A stretch of 64,000 bases of DNA from the NCBI GenBank assembly GCA_951217055.1, contig OX578282.1:11657877-11721876 (forward strand), in the 5' to 3' direction. The notes below the pieces were generated by a model, which ran no database searches, was not told the origin of the DNA, and worked only from the letters and a program-made list of their open reading frames with translations. This document shows, piece after piece, positions 9,983 to 22,475 of this stretch. The position numbers were made by a program, and so were the translations under genes. The stretch is from Gerris lacustris. Lineage: Eukaryota; Arthropoda; Insecta; Hemiptera; Gerridae. The stretch's first letter is position 1, and each line of letters begins with the position of its first letter.

Positions 9983-10038
9983 CTGAAGAATTCCTCTTCT
10001 TTACCGCGCTAGTGTGGTAAAGAAGAGGAATTCTTCAG
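9983..10038. repeat. Perfect 23-bp stem hairpin upstream of the M exon
   Basis: Arms 9983-10005 and 10016-10038 (CTGAAGAATTCCTCTTC.. and its exact complement) around a 10-base spacer GCGCTAGTGT. It lies in the leader/promoter part of M, between the GCATGCGC motif and the exon. Less perfect versions occur at 5519-5575 and 4945-4990. Confidence 0.9.
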
Positions 10039-10546
10039 AACTATGAGACGTGCATGCGCAATGAATACAAGTACGTAAATAATCACTTTCTACGCATCTA
10101 AACAGAGATATAATGTTTATATTTCGTATCAATCGTAGATAAAACTAATTTGCTATTTGATTAATTAAAGTAACTGTTTTTGTTTGTAGTTATTATTAAT
10201 ATCCAACAATCGTTGATAAAGTACGGTACGCAACTCGTGCGAAAACTGTATTTTCCTCCAGAAGGGAGAAGAAATTAACTTTCCACCCTACTTTATAGGG
10301 AGGAAAGGATCCCATTACAGCCTAGTTGTGAAAATCGTGGCGGGAAGTAAAAATCGTGGTGGAAAGTAACAGTAGAGCCAACTTATTATTCTTTAAAAAT
10401 CAGTGTTGCCTGTTTTATAACTAGTAGCAGTTTCTTTTTAACTGAATGACTCGACTGCTTAACAGCTTTATTTAAAAATATTAGAGAATTTAAATAACAC
10501 GTACTTTTGATTGCCGAGATCCTTTAATTTTTATCGTCATTTTAAA

Positions 10547-10595
10547 ATGTCGTATGACTTCATAATTGAGTTTAAACAAGAATTATACAAAAGAG
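10547..10595 (+). other. Possible tiny first exon inside G
   Basis: ATG opening MSYDFIIEFKQELYKR, immediately followed by a consensus-like 5' splice site (AAGAG|GTAGGT). It lies at a place comparable to the exon in the G-like element at 49363. It does not resemble that exon in sequence, and chance is quite possible. Confidence 0.15.
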
Positions 10596-11028
10596 GTAGG
10601 TTATGTCTAATAAGGTTATATTTATGTTTTTGATTTCTCGTATTTTAGAGTTAAACACAAATATGTAAATTAAATATTATTCAGTTAGTCATTTTGTAGT
10701 ATTATTAAACATTTGAATTATTATTATAGTTAAATAGTTATAGAAAGTCATTATAAAAATCAAATAAAACATAGTTGGAATTGATGAATTGCACATTTAA
10801 TTTATATTTTTTTTTTTTACTACAAGATGTTATAAAACTTTTTATTTTGTTTTTAAAAGTCATTTTTAAAATAAAAGGTACAACAATTTGTAAATTAAGT
10901 TATTAAACTTTAATAAATAGATAAATCAAAATCTTAGGTTTTATTTGTGTTGATTTTCTCCCTTCTAGAGGAAAAATCTTGTACGTACCACGGGAGCAAA
11001 AAGTCATAGTACCCTCGCTATAACTAAC

Positions 11029-11088
11029 TCCCTCGGCTACGTCTCGGGATTTAGACAGTATGGTTCCTGAGGCGTAGCCGAGGGAACC
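11029..11088. repeat. Two GA-loop hairpins of family G
   Basis: Hairpin 1, 11029-11049: TCCC/GGGA outer stem. Hairpin 2, 11062-11088: outer stem GGTTCCT/GGGAACC, GA opposite GA, inner GGC/GCC, loop GTA. See the G-family hairpin finding. Confidence 0.75.
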
Positions 11089-11246
11089 AACCAAAACGCT
11101 TAGGGTGTAATGACTTTGTTTCCTCCCTTGGTGCGTAAATAACTATTTCCTTTGCTCGTGTGGTTTTACTACCCTCGCTGTCACTCAGTTGCAAACTCCA
11201 CACTCGCATGCAAAATGCTACTTTCCACACTAGACGCATAATGTAC

Positions 11247-11633
11247 TATTCTAGGTCTCTTCAGGGTTTTATTTGATTTGGTTGATATATAATTTAAGAT
11301 ATTTCCATCTTCTTTTATTCTTACATCCTTGCAATATTTCGCCCTAACACCTTGGGTTTATTCAGGCTACGAAGTAACAAAAAAATGTTTTCCAATTGCT
11401 TAAACATATTTTTAATAGGACATTTAACATTATCATATTAACGATGCATTAAAAAAACAATAAAACATTAAATTTAATAAATACCTTATTTTTTAATCCT
11501 TAGTCATATAAGTCATTCGATAAAAATTGATGAATTTGATTTGGCTTATTATGTTACCATAAGTGGCTTGTGGGGCTTATTTTTTATCATAAGTGATTTT
11601 GTTTGGATATACATTTCTACAAAGTCTTTTTTG
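11247..11633. other. No gene or recognised element
   Basis: AT-rich spacer between E copy 4 and a SINE. No motifs seen. Confidence 0.5.
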
Positions 11634-11849
11634 GGGGGGGGGGGGGGGGGGGGGAGGGGGGTTTAGTCCCGATCAACTGCCAGGGTTATTACAGGACGGG
11701 GTTATCCGGCCACTTTACTTTTGCTTTTCTAATCGATGAGATCATTAGTGTGAAACATGTCTTACCCCGCTGGGATTCGAACTCACAGCCGGGGTTTAGA
11801 CCTTGGTTTCAGAGTGGAGTGCGCTAACCCCTCGGCTACACCGGCTTAA
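11634..11849 (-). mobile_element. tRNA-derived SINE
   Basis: On the minus strand the first ~85 bases are tRNA-like: an A-box-like GTAGCCGAGGGGTTAGC, and a B-box GAGTTCGAATCCC matching the pol III consensus GGTTCGANNCC. After ~100 further bases it ends in a long C tract (a 26-base G-rich run on the plus strand at 11634-11660). Not a working tRNA: stems are imperfect and the body is too long. Confidence 0.65.
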
Positions 11850-12482
11850 TGGTATTTATGTTTGTATTATAAATCAATGATTTAGATAATGATTAAAGGA
11901 TTACAAAATAAATTATCAATAAATTCTGTACTTAGCAAATTAATAATTTCCACATCAAATGTATGAAATACGGGCTGTGCTATGAACGTATAATGGAGCT
12001 TTAATAAAATAACCCAACCAAATTTAAATATGTATGATGTTGAATTCACTAAGAACCTTAGGCAAACCTTCTAAAATAGGTTTGGAGAAAATAAACCTAA
12101 ATGACGAAGAACCAAACTAAAATTAATCAAATGAAAGATGGTCGGTTCATCGAGTAGAGATTTTGTTAGAAACATAGTTCCAGGAAATTTGTCGGGTCTT
12201 AAATCAAAGAAGATATTTACCAAGATAATGGATAACATAATTTATTAATTTTCATTTTTAACTCTATAATTTTGTTAGTGCACCAGCATAACTATTTCAC
12301 GGACCGATATCTCAGCACAGCTCTTTTTTGCTGCAGTGTTATACTTTTTTTAAAAAAATTAACGAAACAAGAAACAATATAACTAGTTTCACTGATAAAA
12401 CTAATAAAAAAATAATAGGTTCACTAACAAGATACGAATGATATACCAATGTTAACAGTGGTATAATTGTATTATAGTTAAA
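11850..12482. other. No gene or recognised element
   Basis: AT-rich, single-copy in appearance. No long frames. Confidence 0.5.
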
Positions 12483-12835
12483 ACAGCTCAAAAGGCAAAA
12501 TTGATCAGTTAATTGTCAAGTTCGTTTATCATCAAAACTCAAAGAGAAAAATTGATCAGTTAATTGCAAAGCTAGAGTTAGTTATCAAAACTCAAAGAGA
12601 AAAATTGATCAGTTAATTGCCAAGCTAGAGTTAATTATTAAAATTCAAACAATAAAATTGATCAGTTAATTGCAAAGCTAGAGTTAATTATTAAAATTCA
12701 AAGAGAAAAATTGATCAGTTAATTGCAAAGCTAGAGTTCATTATCAAAACTCAAAGAGAAAGATTGACAAGTTAATTGCCAAGCTAGAGTTAGTTATCAA
12801 AACTCAAAGAGAAGAATTGATCAGTCAATTGTCAA
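12483..12835 (+). repeat. 53-bp tandem repeat, about seven units
   Basis: Unit marked by TTGATCAGTTAATTG, recurring at 12501, 12552, 12605, 12658, 12711, 12764 and 12817: spacing 51, then 53 five times. Units contain AAGCTAGAGTTA and AAAACTCAAAGAGAAA and differ by scattered substitutions, so this is a moderately old satellite-like array. Confidence 0.9.
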
Positions 12836-13215
12836 TGGCGTATTTCAGAGTCAATGGCAAGAGTTCAACATTAAAACACTAAGTGCATCACGAATCAGTT
12901 CGCTGAAAAAGTGCAAATTAACAATTAAACTCTTTTAAAATACATATTTTTAATTATGAATAAATTAAATTAGATATTGCAGCCTTTAAATTCAGTATCA
13001 GTATGTAAGTGTAGTCAGTATGATTTTTATCTTGGTTTTCTGAAAGAAAAATAAATATACGAACGATTCAAATAACTAACATAGAATTAAAAATATATCA
13101 CTTTATAACGTATGGTAACATAAGTTCTATAATATATTAACTACGTTACCAGATTTGATTAAAGTTAATTTTATATTGAACATAGCCTATATTAAAACAA
13201 TTAATAAACAAAATA

Positions 13216-14604
<1,389 letters not shown>

Positions 14605-14764
14605 AGCCTCGTCCAGACTGCCGAACTGAACAGAGGAAACGAGCCTAGCATTGGTGTCTGCGCATGCCCAGTCTATAGGGCGCATGCGCATCTTACTCTG
14701 GGCATGCGCAGAGACCAATGTTTAGCTCGTTTCCTCTGTTAGGTTCGGCAGTCTGGACGAGGCT
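14605..14764. mobile_element. Palindromic Harbinger-like MITE, copy 1
   Basis: 160 bp, almost wholly palindromic: AGCCTCGTCCAGACTGCCGA on the left mirrors the right end, then GAACAGAGGAAACGAG and GCGCATGCCCAG segments mirror too. Flanked by the trinucleotide TAA on both sides (14602-14604, 14765-14767), the target type of PIF/Harbinger elements. No coding sequence. A second copy of exactly 160 bp is at 32044. Confidence 0.8.
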
Positions 14765-16221
14765 TAAACAAAACAAAGCTGATTCGTTTGTTTATCTACA
14801 GTTCTAAAGGAATACTTTCTGTAGACCGTTTTCTTGTGATTTAAAAATAAAAGTTTTAAACAGTTCAATTTACGCTGTTGTTCATAGTTATTCCTTTATT
14901 AAATTCTATTAATCGAACATAATTTCAATGCAAATAAATGCATTGACAGTATTAAGTTTAAGTTAATGATCTTTCACTGATTTCTTTGATTCTTTTGGTT
15001 GATGTCTTTAAAAGATATCTTTAAAGAACTTTTTTTTTTAGAATAATATATACCATTCAAACCAATTAAAAAAAAAACAAAACACAAAACTAGGATAAAA
15101 AAAAAAAATTGCCAAAAATTATCACAACGATTCTCTCCCTTGAAGTGAAGTAGAAAATGAACAAAACAGTTATCATGTTAGTAGAAATATATACGAGTAT
15201 TTAAAAAATAATATAATAATATACAATGTATTATTAATAATAAAATAATTAAGTACTTTATAAATTCAAAAATTGGGTTTAAAATAAAAAAAACAAACAA
15301 GTAAGGAGCACTTCATGTAAGAACGTGTGGCAATAATCGCCGGTTTCTGTACGACTAAGTTAAAATTATTAAGTGTAAAATTTTAATAGTTAGATATTCT
15401 TTTTCTACACTTCAGGACCTTTAAATTGATGTGTAACATGTCATGGTGACTATAAACCTTTATTTTAGTCACCCACCATATTGGCAGCCATCTTGAAAAT
15501 ATTAAGTGTGAAAAATGTTAAAAGTGTACAGTTGTCACAAATGCCAAGATGAACCCGTGTGCCGAATTTCATGTTCCTAGCTATAGTAGTATATGAATTG
15601 AAACATGCCAACGGACAGACACACAGACAGAGCCGTTATATAATTTATTTTTGTACTTCGTACAGAAACCTAAAACCAAAAATTAGAAGAGGTCTTGAAG
15701 TGAAGGTTTCATACAGGTTTTAAAGCGGCTCCCCACAAAAGTTGGTTTGGAACTAACTTTTTGCGAATCCGCTGTAAGAAGGCCGTAGATGAATACGTAC
15801 GCGTACGCGGCGAGATCCGCTAGCTGGGAACCCTCTTTTAATAAGAAATACCAAATATGCGTAATATCTTTGTTGAACGTACAAACAAGAAGTAAGGCAG
15901 AGACAGAGATCAATTTGAGGCTGTGTCGGGTTAACTGTCAACACTACGGCTTAAGTTAATATGTCACAAACATCGAACCAAACTAAACGAGGAATAAGAT
16001 GACCGAGAAACTAAACTAAATTACCAATATACTGTAAACATTTATAAAAGTAAAAAGAAAATAGTTTAAATCACAAAGTTTATAAGAATTAGAGATTATT
16101 ATATTTGTTGTATAATTGTAAACTAACAAATTCTTAATAACTTAAAGTAAACTAGAATTTGAATTTTTTATCCAATAAATAAGGTAATAGAAATACGATA
16201 TCAACATAACAGGTGTGTAAA
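14765..16221. other. No gene; one degenerate TE tail
   Basis: 15330-15660 contains ATTGGCAGCCATCTTGAAAA, a CCGAATTTCATG phrase and GACAGACACACAGACAG, the layout of the B/C-type repeats, but no other copy in the window. The remainder is AT-rich without coding structure. Confidence 0.4.
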
Positions 16222-16786
16222 AATAGTCCGCTAATTTGTGTGGCACATAGCTTCCTCGCTCCTTTTTCGTAAACTTTAATGATGCTTTTTCAACCTATTT
16301 ATGTCATTTACCCCCGTTTTTTATATTTGTAAAAAGTTTATTGATGTTTTACCTGAATTAAAGTATCAATTTAACAAAATCAAAAGAAAACAGACGGTTA
16401 AAATTAATTTGGGGCTATCTGCGGGCTACTTTCGACGAACAATCAAAATTTCATAAAAATCAGATAAGTACTTTTAAAAATATATAGGTGTAAATAAATG
16501 TATGTTTCTACGCATATGGAAGAGAAATGGACGCATAAGGTTGAGACTTAAAAGGGACCAACAATGAGCTAATTATGACGTACCATCCAAATTACATTAA
16601 AATCGGACGTGTATTTTATAAGATATTATATGGGTTCGCAAAAATTGAGCGACAGACAGACACGGAACCAATCCCTGAAGTCGGAAAGAATTTCTGTCGA
16701 GGAATTTTTGAAATCGGAGACCTAAAATTGTTTCGTTCTTCAGTACGAACACGTAGCTTTCTTTACCTTCGGTAAAATCGGAAGCA
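16222..16786 (-). repeat. Family C repeat, full copy on minus strand
   Basis: From GTGGCACATAGCTTCC (inverse of the C tail) through both internal modules to CTTCGGTAAAATCGGAAGC (inverse of the hairpin head). Confidence 0.6.
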
Positions 16787-16789
16787 ATA

Positions 16790-17345
16790 ATTATGAAAGT
16801 AGAAAAGTATAATTTTATCCATGAGTAAGATACTCCCCTTCATATATTATGTTCGAAACATCAAAATTGGCCTTTTTTCACGTTTATATTCAATTTCACT
16901 TGGTGCAAATTTTGAAATACATTTTTAACTCGCCTTCAGACTTTCTAGAAAGCTGAAAATTTCAGATATTATGTATCTCCGATGACAATAGAAGTTATTG
17001 ATTTTGCCTTTTTAAGAAACTTTACTTGCTTCGAAAGATCGATATTTATTAAGATAAGTTACTTGGTCGGCTAGCTAGCATTACTACAGCATATTTAGTG
17101 ATTAGCAAACCACATCCACGTTTCCACGATGGTAGAACGTTCCACGAAGGTGGGATAGTGGCAGATAAAAACTTTTAAAATGGTGATATGACTATACTGA
17201 AGAAGATTCAGGACTGACCTAAACTTTACAAGAATGTCTAACGCAGGTTTTAAGTATTTAGTGACACCTATGGGGGAAAAAATAACTTCTGTTAAGTACC
17301 TAATTAAATAGAGAGTAAGTGAATTTCTCGAGTATTCTTGTGACT
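16790..17345. other. No gene or recognised element
   Basis: AT-rich. Several short phrases about CAAAATTGG recall old TE tails, but there is no clear repeat. Confidence 0.4.
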
Positions 17346-17346
17346 T

Positions 17347-17660
17347 TCATGATCCTGAGTACAAAAATAGTTAGTAGGACCGAAAATCAAATTAATTTTA
17401 GTTTGTCACTTGTAGGTTAGTTATCCAAAATTACTCCAAATCAAAGTGCTCCCTTATCAAGTGGCTAACTAATATCAACTTGAATGTCGGACTACTAACT
17501 AATTTTGTACTTAGGATCATAAAAATCACATTGTCCAATGTAATTGGTGAGACATGGCCGCTCTCCACCGGTTTGTTTTTTTCAAATGCCTATTGCCAAG
17601 CTATGTCCCGCTGATGAACTTAGCCGACCACATATTCTTAAAAGGCACCTAAAGATTAAA
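17347..17660 (+). mobile_element. Family D fragment (centre and right arm start)
   Basis: Shares CATGATCCTGAGTACA, ACTAACTAATTTTGTAC, CATGGCCGCTCTCCACCGG and ACATATTCTTAAAAGGC with the complete D at 21767. The outer parts of both arms are missing. Confidence 0.6.
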
Positions 17661-17760
17661 TTATATTACTCGTATTATTTCATTAAAATTATGAGCTCAT
17701 TAAGCTGTGAACCCTCCTTTAACCTCTCTAGTCATAATTATGAAGTGGTACCATAAAATC

Positions 17761-18780
17761 TCGCAGACAAAAGAACCAATAATTTGTTAGCTACAAACAC
17801 AAAAAAAGGTTGAGCATAGTACAGGAGTAATTCCAACAAACAAAAAGTAACATCTTCTCCCTGCTATACAGTATATTTGTTCTGAGTAGGGTCCAAATTA
17901 ATAAAGCAACAAACTTTGTTTTCCGAACAAAAATAAATTCGTAGAATCCATTGAACAAATGTTCTGCTGACATTGTTAGTCAATTGTTTGCCCAGTTTGG
18001 ACAGCTATATAATAAAATTAAAATAATAATATAGAAAGGTAAGTTCTAAAGAGAGATTTACGAGTCATTTCATTATCTCGTTAATAATTTGTTTTTAAAC
18101 TTGTTCAGAATATAACGCTTTTACTCTATTGTTTGTCTGATCCTGTTATTTCCCTAAATATTTAAGTTTACAAATATACATCGTAGCTTCGTTATTTTTT
18201 TATGCATTTGTTAAAATCAGTTAAAACATTTTGAATTGTTGGATCTTTATACATGTCTCTTACAAAAATTTAAATAATATACACAAATATGGATGAATTA
18301 ATAACAATTGTACATTTGGTTAGTTGATGATAAAACAGCAACAACAAAAAACCATTTGCATTCTTATTGCCAGTGTTTTGAAAGGAATTTGTAAGAAGCA
18401 ACTTTATACGTAGAAAACGTTAGTTGTTCTCTTCTGTTTCACTAAAAGATAAGCAGGGTTGTACAAGTAAAGTGATACTTCGTACTTTAACCTTCCAGAG
18501 ATAAGTTGACTAAACTAAGAACTGTTACATTTCAGTGAATAAGAATTGCATAAGTTGACATTTTATGTTGTCAACCTTCTTTAGTATAAAATGTTAATAG
18601 TTAGCAGCTGTTTATCTTCAAAAATATCCTAAAGTTTTAACATGTTTAGTTGTGATGCTGAGGTGTTTTAATATGTTTGTTTTATAGTATGTTAGATGTG
18701 GTTATACAGGATATTTGAGAAAGAAATTCCAAGTTTTATTAAATAAGAGGAATTTGTAATAAGTGGCATGACATACACTA
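17761..18780. other. No gene or recognised element
   Basis: AT-rich DNA with no repeat match and no frame of note. Confidence 0.5.
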
Positions 18781-18934
18781 TTCTATTTTCTCTAGTTGCT
18801 AGTTGTAAGCATCAACCGCTTAAGTTTTCCTCGTGCACTTGTGGTTATTTATTTTCTCTAGTTAGTTAATTAGTTAAGTGCAGTTCTTCTCATTTGCATT
18901 TTAAAACACTACAGGTCTCCTAGAAACAATTTAA

Positions 18935-19066
18935 CCAATTAGTATAGTTTTTGCTGTCGGGGCTTCAACACCATACTGACGTCTAAAATAGCGCTGAACT
19001 ATCACAACACTCAATTTGCACGTGCCAAATCACGCACTATGCTTTTCGATACGGTGTCATCATTTC
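18935..19066 (-). pseudogene. Mariner-like transposase, N-terminal helix-turn-helix fragment
   Basis: The minus strand reads SVVIVQRYFRRQYGVEAPTA followed by KTI, the recognisable N-terminal helix-turn-helix (first DNA-binding motif) of mariner-type transposases. Upstream, KA.CV..ARA matches the usual KAFCVLEFART-like start, but a stop and at least one frameshift interrupt it. Nothing of the catalytic DDE/D domain follows. The fragment is decayed and non-functional. It lies next to, and in opposite orientation to, the C-terminal fragment at 19457. Confidence 0.6.
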
Positions 19067-19111
19067 ACTGCAACTGTCAGACCGGCTTGGCTGCTGACTG
19101 GAAAGACACCG

Positions 19112-19400
19112 TTTTCTCTTAAGGTCACGTAGGCTCGCCAACTATAGAACATAAACAGTCACAAGTACACGAGGAAAACTTATACAGTTGATAAAAACAA
19201 CTAGAAACTAGAATGGTGTAGGTCACTAATTACAGAATCAATTATTTAACTGGATAGGCGCCGCTTTCCCTTAAGGTCACGCAGGTATGCCAACTATATA
19301 ACATAAACAGCCACAAGTAAACGAGGGAAACTAGAACGGTTAATGAAAACATGGTGTAGCTCACTAATTACAGATTCTATTATTTAATAAAACAAATGAG
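19112..19400. repeat. 152-bp tandem duplication
   Basis: TTAAGGTCACG.AGG.T.GCCAACTATA.AACATAAACAG occurs at 19120 and 19272, and similarity continues through CACAAGTA.ACGAGG.AAAC and GTGTAG.TCACTAATTACAGA. Part of the mariner 5' leader. Confidence 0.75.
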
Positions 19401-19456
19401 TTCGTTTTCAAACACCCTGTACATTCAATAACTCAAATCATGTGACCGTATACATA

Positions 19457-19697
19457 AAATGTTACATCGATGATCTGAGGGGTGACCTGGGGTGGCCCGC
19501 GAGATCACCGGATTTGAGCATTTGCGATTTTTTCCTGTAGGGCTACCTCAAGGAAAAGGTGTTCGTCCTCACACTTTGGAAGAACTGAAGACCCGAATTA
19601 GAGAGGAAATCGCCACGATTCCCGTCGATATATGCCAGAAGGCGGCTGCATCACTGCTGGAGGCCATCATCTTGCTGATGTGATCTTTAAAACTTGA
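19457..19697 (+). pseudogene. Mariner-like transposase, C-terminal fragment
   Basis: Frame 1 reads DDLRGDLGWPARSPDLSICD then FFL-stop-GYLKEKVFV: the WP.RSPDL..CDFFLWGYLK block of mariner transposases, with the Trp codon of LWG turned into TAG. A shift moves to a second frame (RPHTLEELKTRIREEIATIP), and another to a third, ending GHHLADVIFKT before a stop. So at least two frameshifts and one nonsense change. The aspartate of SPDL, near the third catalytic position, is kept. A terminus GGGGCGAAAC-type (plus strand end CCCCACCCTGTA, 19801-19812) follows about 110 bp on. Confidence 0.75.
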
Positions 19698-19812
19698 GTA
19701 AACAAATGGGGTGTACTACTGAACCAAATAAAACAAACTGCATTTTTCTAAGTTGCGCCATTTTTTTTAATAACCCTTCAAAACTGCACTGGTTGTTTCG
19801 CCCCACCCTGTA

Positions 19813-21150
19813 TTAAAGATCGTACTCTGCTAAAAGTATTTAGTCTTACAGTTTTAGTCTATTTCTTTTTACAGTTTTCATCCCGCACACTGATAATAAA
19901 TTAGTGACAAGAAATTGTAATTATTTTATACTCAAACAATCTACTTCACTGCTTAGCTCATGTTTTCTTTATCTTACAAATTATAATTAACTGAAGGAGC
20001 TATTTGAACTTCAAAGACGTGGTTGCAAGTATATTATTACATTATGATTTCAACTGTTTTCATGCTGGTGAACTTATGAGTTAATACGTTAACTCATGAA
20101 GCAAGATCTAAATGCAATGCATTCCAACGAAAGGGAAAGATCTTAAACTCAAATAAAGTAGATTTTCCTCTGTGATGATGCGCTCTTTTAGATTAAGGGG
20201 AGGTTTGGAAATTATATAATTTATCAAGAGGAAACGGGAAAACTGGCTAAGAGTTTGGGGACTTGAAGGTCCACTTTGAAGTTATTATCGTCCAGAATTT
20301 CCTCTAGAAGTCCTTACCGACTTTTCTCATTTCTACAGCCTTGTGCGTTTGTCTGTTTTAACTCTTAAGGGGCAAAGCTTCCCCCTTTTCTATTGCCCAA
20401 ACCAAACTTCAAATAAACACGATTATCCCGGTTTGATGGAGATCCTCGATGCGTAAAATATTTCACACAAGGAACCCCATTCGGACCTCTCTAACTTCAC
20501 TTTCCCCCTTCCTGATATTTCCCTTTGAACAATAAACATTAACTCTTAAGAAACTTGAGAACTTTTCAAGGCAAAATCGTTAATTGAATAATGAGAAACA
20601 CATTTTCTGAAAACCAACCCTTTATAATAAGGACATTAACGTTGAAAAGGACGAATTAAGATATTTCTAAGAACACTCTATTCTATACAAAGTAGCTAAT
20701 TGCTAAAAGGAAAACAACATCGTCCTATTTATCGTTTTAAAAAACGATTTCTTGCCCTCCTTCAAAAAAGAAAATTAAGTATAAACTAAAATAAAAACAA
20801 CAGAGTTAAGGCAAAATTAAAAGAAAATCATAATTTGTATAATTAAAGCAAGCGTCTTACTATAAATATATATTGAATATAAGAAAAAAGTTGATCACGA
20901 TGAGTTTATAGTGAAAGAGTATGTTTGTTAAAGGAGTTTGGATTGAAATTGGACTGTTTTCTACCTACCCGGCCAATTAATTTAAAATATTATAAAATAT
21001 ATATCTTCCCTACTCTACAGCTTCTGCTTGTATCAGGGAGAAATTTTACATGATTATATTTTATTTATATACAAAACAAAGTGACATTTTTGACATATAT
21101 AACAAAAATAATCAAAACAAGTCAAGTATCAGGCTTCCTTAATAACACTT
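19813..21150. other. No gene recognised
   Basis: Starts after the mariner terminus. Includes a more CT-rich part (20250-20530) whose frames are short, and AT-rich DNA after it. Confidence 0.45.
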
Positions 21151-21350
21151 TTTCCCGTCTTTTGAAGCTTACGTTTACGCGAGCGTTGCGCGTAAACGCT
21201 TGGGCGGATAACGTTTTCCGACAAACTCAGCCTGGGCATTTACTCAAGTTATCGTCATCTGTAGATTTTGTGACGGTTATTTAGTGACGGTGATTTTGGT
21301 CGTTTTTTCGGATTCACTCCCGGGCTCCAGAACGTGCCATAAGGAACTTC
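21151..21350 (+). repeat. Family B-related fragment
   Basis: CG-rich B core (TTTACGCGAGCGTTGCGCG), then a 3' part different from most B copies but shared with 53860: GTGACGGT..TCGTTTTTTCGGATTC, CGTGCCATAAGGAACTT.GTT. Confidence 0.55.
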
Positions 21351-21402
21351 GTTCCAAAAAAGAAAATAAGAAAAACACTAATAGGACTAAAATAAAATAA
21401 TC

Positions 21403-21763
21403 TGTCAATTAGTGTGGCATATAGATTTCGTGCGTCCTATTGCGTATACATTAATGATTTTATGATTTTTCAACCAATTATTGTCAAATTTAATTAATTT
21501 TCAACCCGTTTTTTAAATTTTTAAAAATTGTTTTGATGTTTTACATGAATTAAAGTATCATTGTAGCAATATTTAAAGACCGCAGACGGTTGAAATTAAT
21601 CTGGGGCTATCTGCAGTCTACTTTTGATAAAATTTGATACTTTTCATAAAAATCAGATGAGTACTTTTGAAGTTATAGGTTTAAATAAATGTATGTTGGT
21701 GCGCATGTGGAAGAGAAACAAATGGGCACAGAAGGTTGAAACTTATATAGGATTAATTGGAGG
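21403..21763 (-). repeat. Family C fragment, cut by D
   Basis: Minus-strand C from the tail motif (GTGTGGCATATAG) through module 2 and into AGGTTGAAACTTATATAGG, where element D begins. Confidence 0.55.
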
Positions 21764-21766
21764 TAA

Positions 21767-22347
21767 TAGTCCAGGAGATAGCGTGAAAAAAAGTGTCTGA
21801 CTAACATCAAGCTAGAATTTTGTATACAAGCCAATCTTTTAGCGCCTTTTAAGAATATGTGGTCAGCTAAGTTCGTCTGCGGGACATAGCTTGGCAAGAG
21901 GCGTTTGAAAAAAAAAAAACCGGTGGAGAGCGGCCATGTCTCACCAATTATGGTGGACAATGTGATTTTCATGATCCTGAGTACAGAATTAGTTAGTAGA
22001 CTAAAAATCAAGTCGATGTTATTTTCACACTTGACAAGGTTAGTTATTCAAATATTACTAAAAATCAACTTGGTCACCTGTCAAGGGACAGACTAACATC
22101 AACTTGATTTACTAATTACTAACTAATTCTGTACCCAGGATCATGAAAATCACATTATCCACCATAATTGGTGAGACATGGCTGCTCTCCACCGGTTTAT
22201 TTTTTTCAAACGCCTATTGCTATGCTATGTCCCGCAGACGAACTTAGCCGACCACATATTCTTAAAGGGCGCTAAAAGATTGACTTGTATACAAAATTCT
22301 AGCTTGATGTTAGTGAGACACTTTTTTGCACGCTATCTCCTGGACTA
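21767..22347. mobile_element. Family D foldback element, complete
   Basis: 581 bp with inverted arms of about 250 bp each (21767-22020 and 22090-22347) around a ~70-bp centre. Arms start TAGTCCAGGAGATAGCGTG and remain highly similar throughout (both carry CATCAAGCTAGAATTTTGTA, CTCACCAATTATGGTGGA). TAA flanks both ends (21764-21766, 22348-22350). No coding potential: open frames in it are inverted-arm shadows. MITE or foldback class; the TAA target suggests PIF/Harbinger, but the TA/TA reading of Tc1/mariner is also possible. Confidence 0.8.
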
Positions 22348-22475
22348 TAACTAGAGTTTACAAATTTATTTAATTACATTAAACAAAATGTAATTTCTAA
22401 CATGTTAATTATTACAAAGAGCTCTTCGTTTGGCAATACTACCAGAACAACTAGTGGTCATAAATAAAACTAAAC

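Larger units (their letters stand above)
9705..10142 (-). mobile_element. Family M element, copy 4
   Basis: Complete minus-strand copy, from TTTATCTACGATTG to CAATCGTAGATAAA, containing the broken exon at 9750-9884 and a perfect long hairpin at 9983-10038. It lies inside M copy 3 together with E copy 3. Confidence 0.55.
9427..10220 (+). mobile_element. Family M element, copy 3, split by an E plus inverted M
   Basis: The left part (9427-9570) has the TATCTACGATTG end and TTGCGCATGCGCG and stops at CATTTGACA. The right part (10143-10220) resumes with AAACTAATTTGCTATTTG and finishes with CAACAATCGTTGATAAA. The exon region is missing from the right part, so this copy has lost its coding sequence. 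Confidence 0.5.
10255..11152 (-). mobile_element. Family G element, minus-strand copy (inserted in E)
   Basis: Runs from the inverse of the G right end (CCTCCAGAAGGGAGAAG) to the inverse of its left end (GTGCGTAAATAACTATTT). On the minus strand the hairpin pair (11029-11088) lies just inside the start, as in other G copies. Most of the interior is AT-rich and non-coding. G elements occur at 10255, 25591, 50720 and 59884, and a divergent relative at 49363. Confidence 0.55.
10221..11246 (+). mobile_element. Family E repeat, copy 4, split by a G element
   Basis: Left 34 bp at 10221-10254 (GTACGGTACGCAACTCGTGC..). The right part resumes at 11153 (TTTGCTCGTGTGGTTTTAC..) and ends about 11246 with ATGTACTATT. 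The break matches the middle of intact E copies, so G inserted here. Confidence 0.6.
18781..19421 (-). mobile_element. Mariner-like element, 5' part, minus strand
   Basis: Read on the minus strand it starts with a mariner-type terminus TACAGGGTGTTTGAAAACG at 19421, has a ~152-bp leader segment in tandem (19112-19263 and 19264-19400), then the transposase N-terminus at 19066-18935. The segment near 18821 (AAGTTTTCCTCGTGCACTTG) is an inverted copy of 19158-19180. No 3' part is attached. Confidence 0.55.

Noticed and set aside
12483..12835. CRISPR array
   Set aside because: The 53-bp repeat is directly tandem without unique spacers, and the DNA is eukaryotic. The same holds for the 27-, 36- and 80-bp arrays.
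21673..22011. 112-codon minus-strand frame
   Set aside because: Lies in the arm of the palindromic D element and a flanking C repeat; an overlapping plus-strand frame exists at 21905-22096. No domain.
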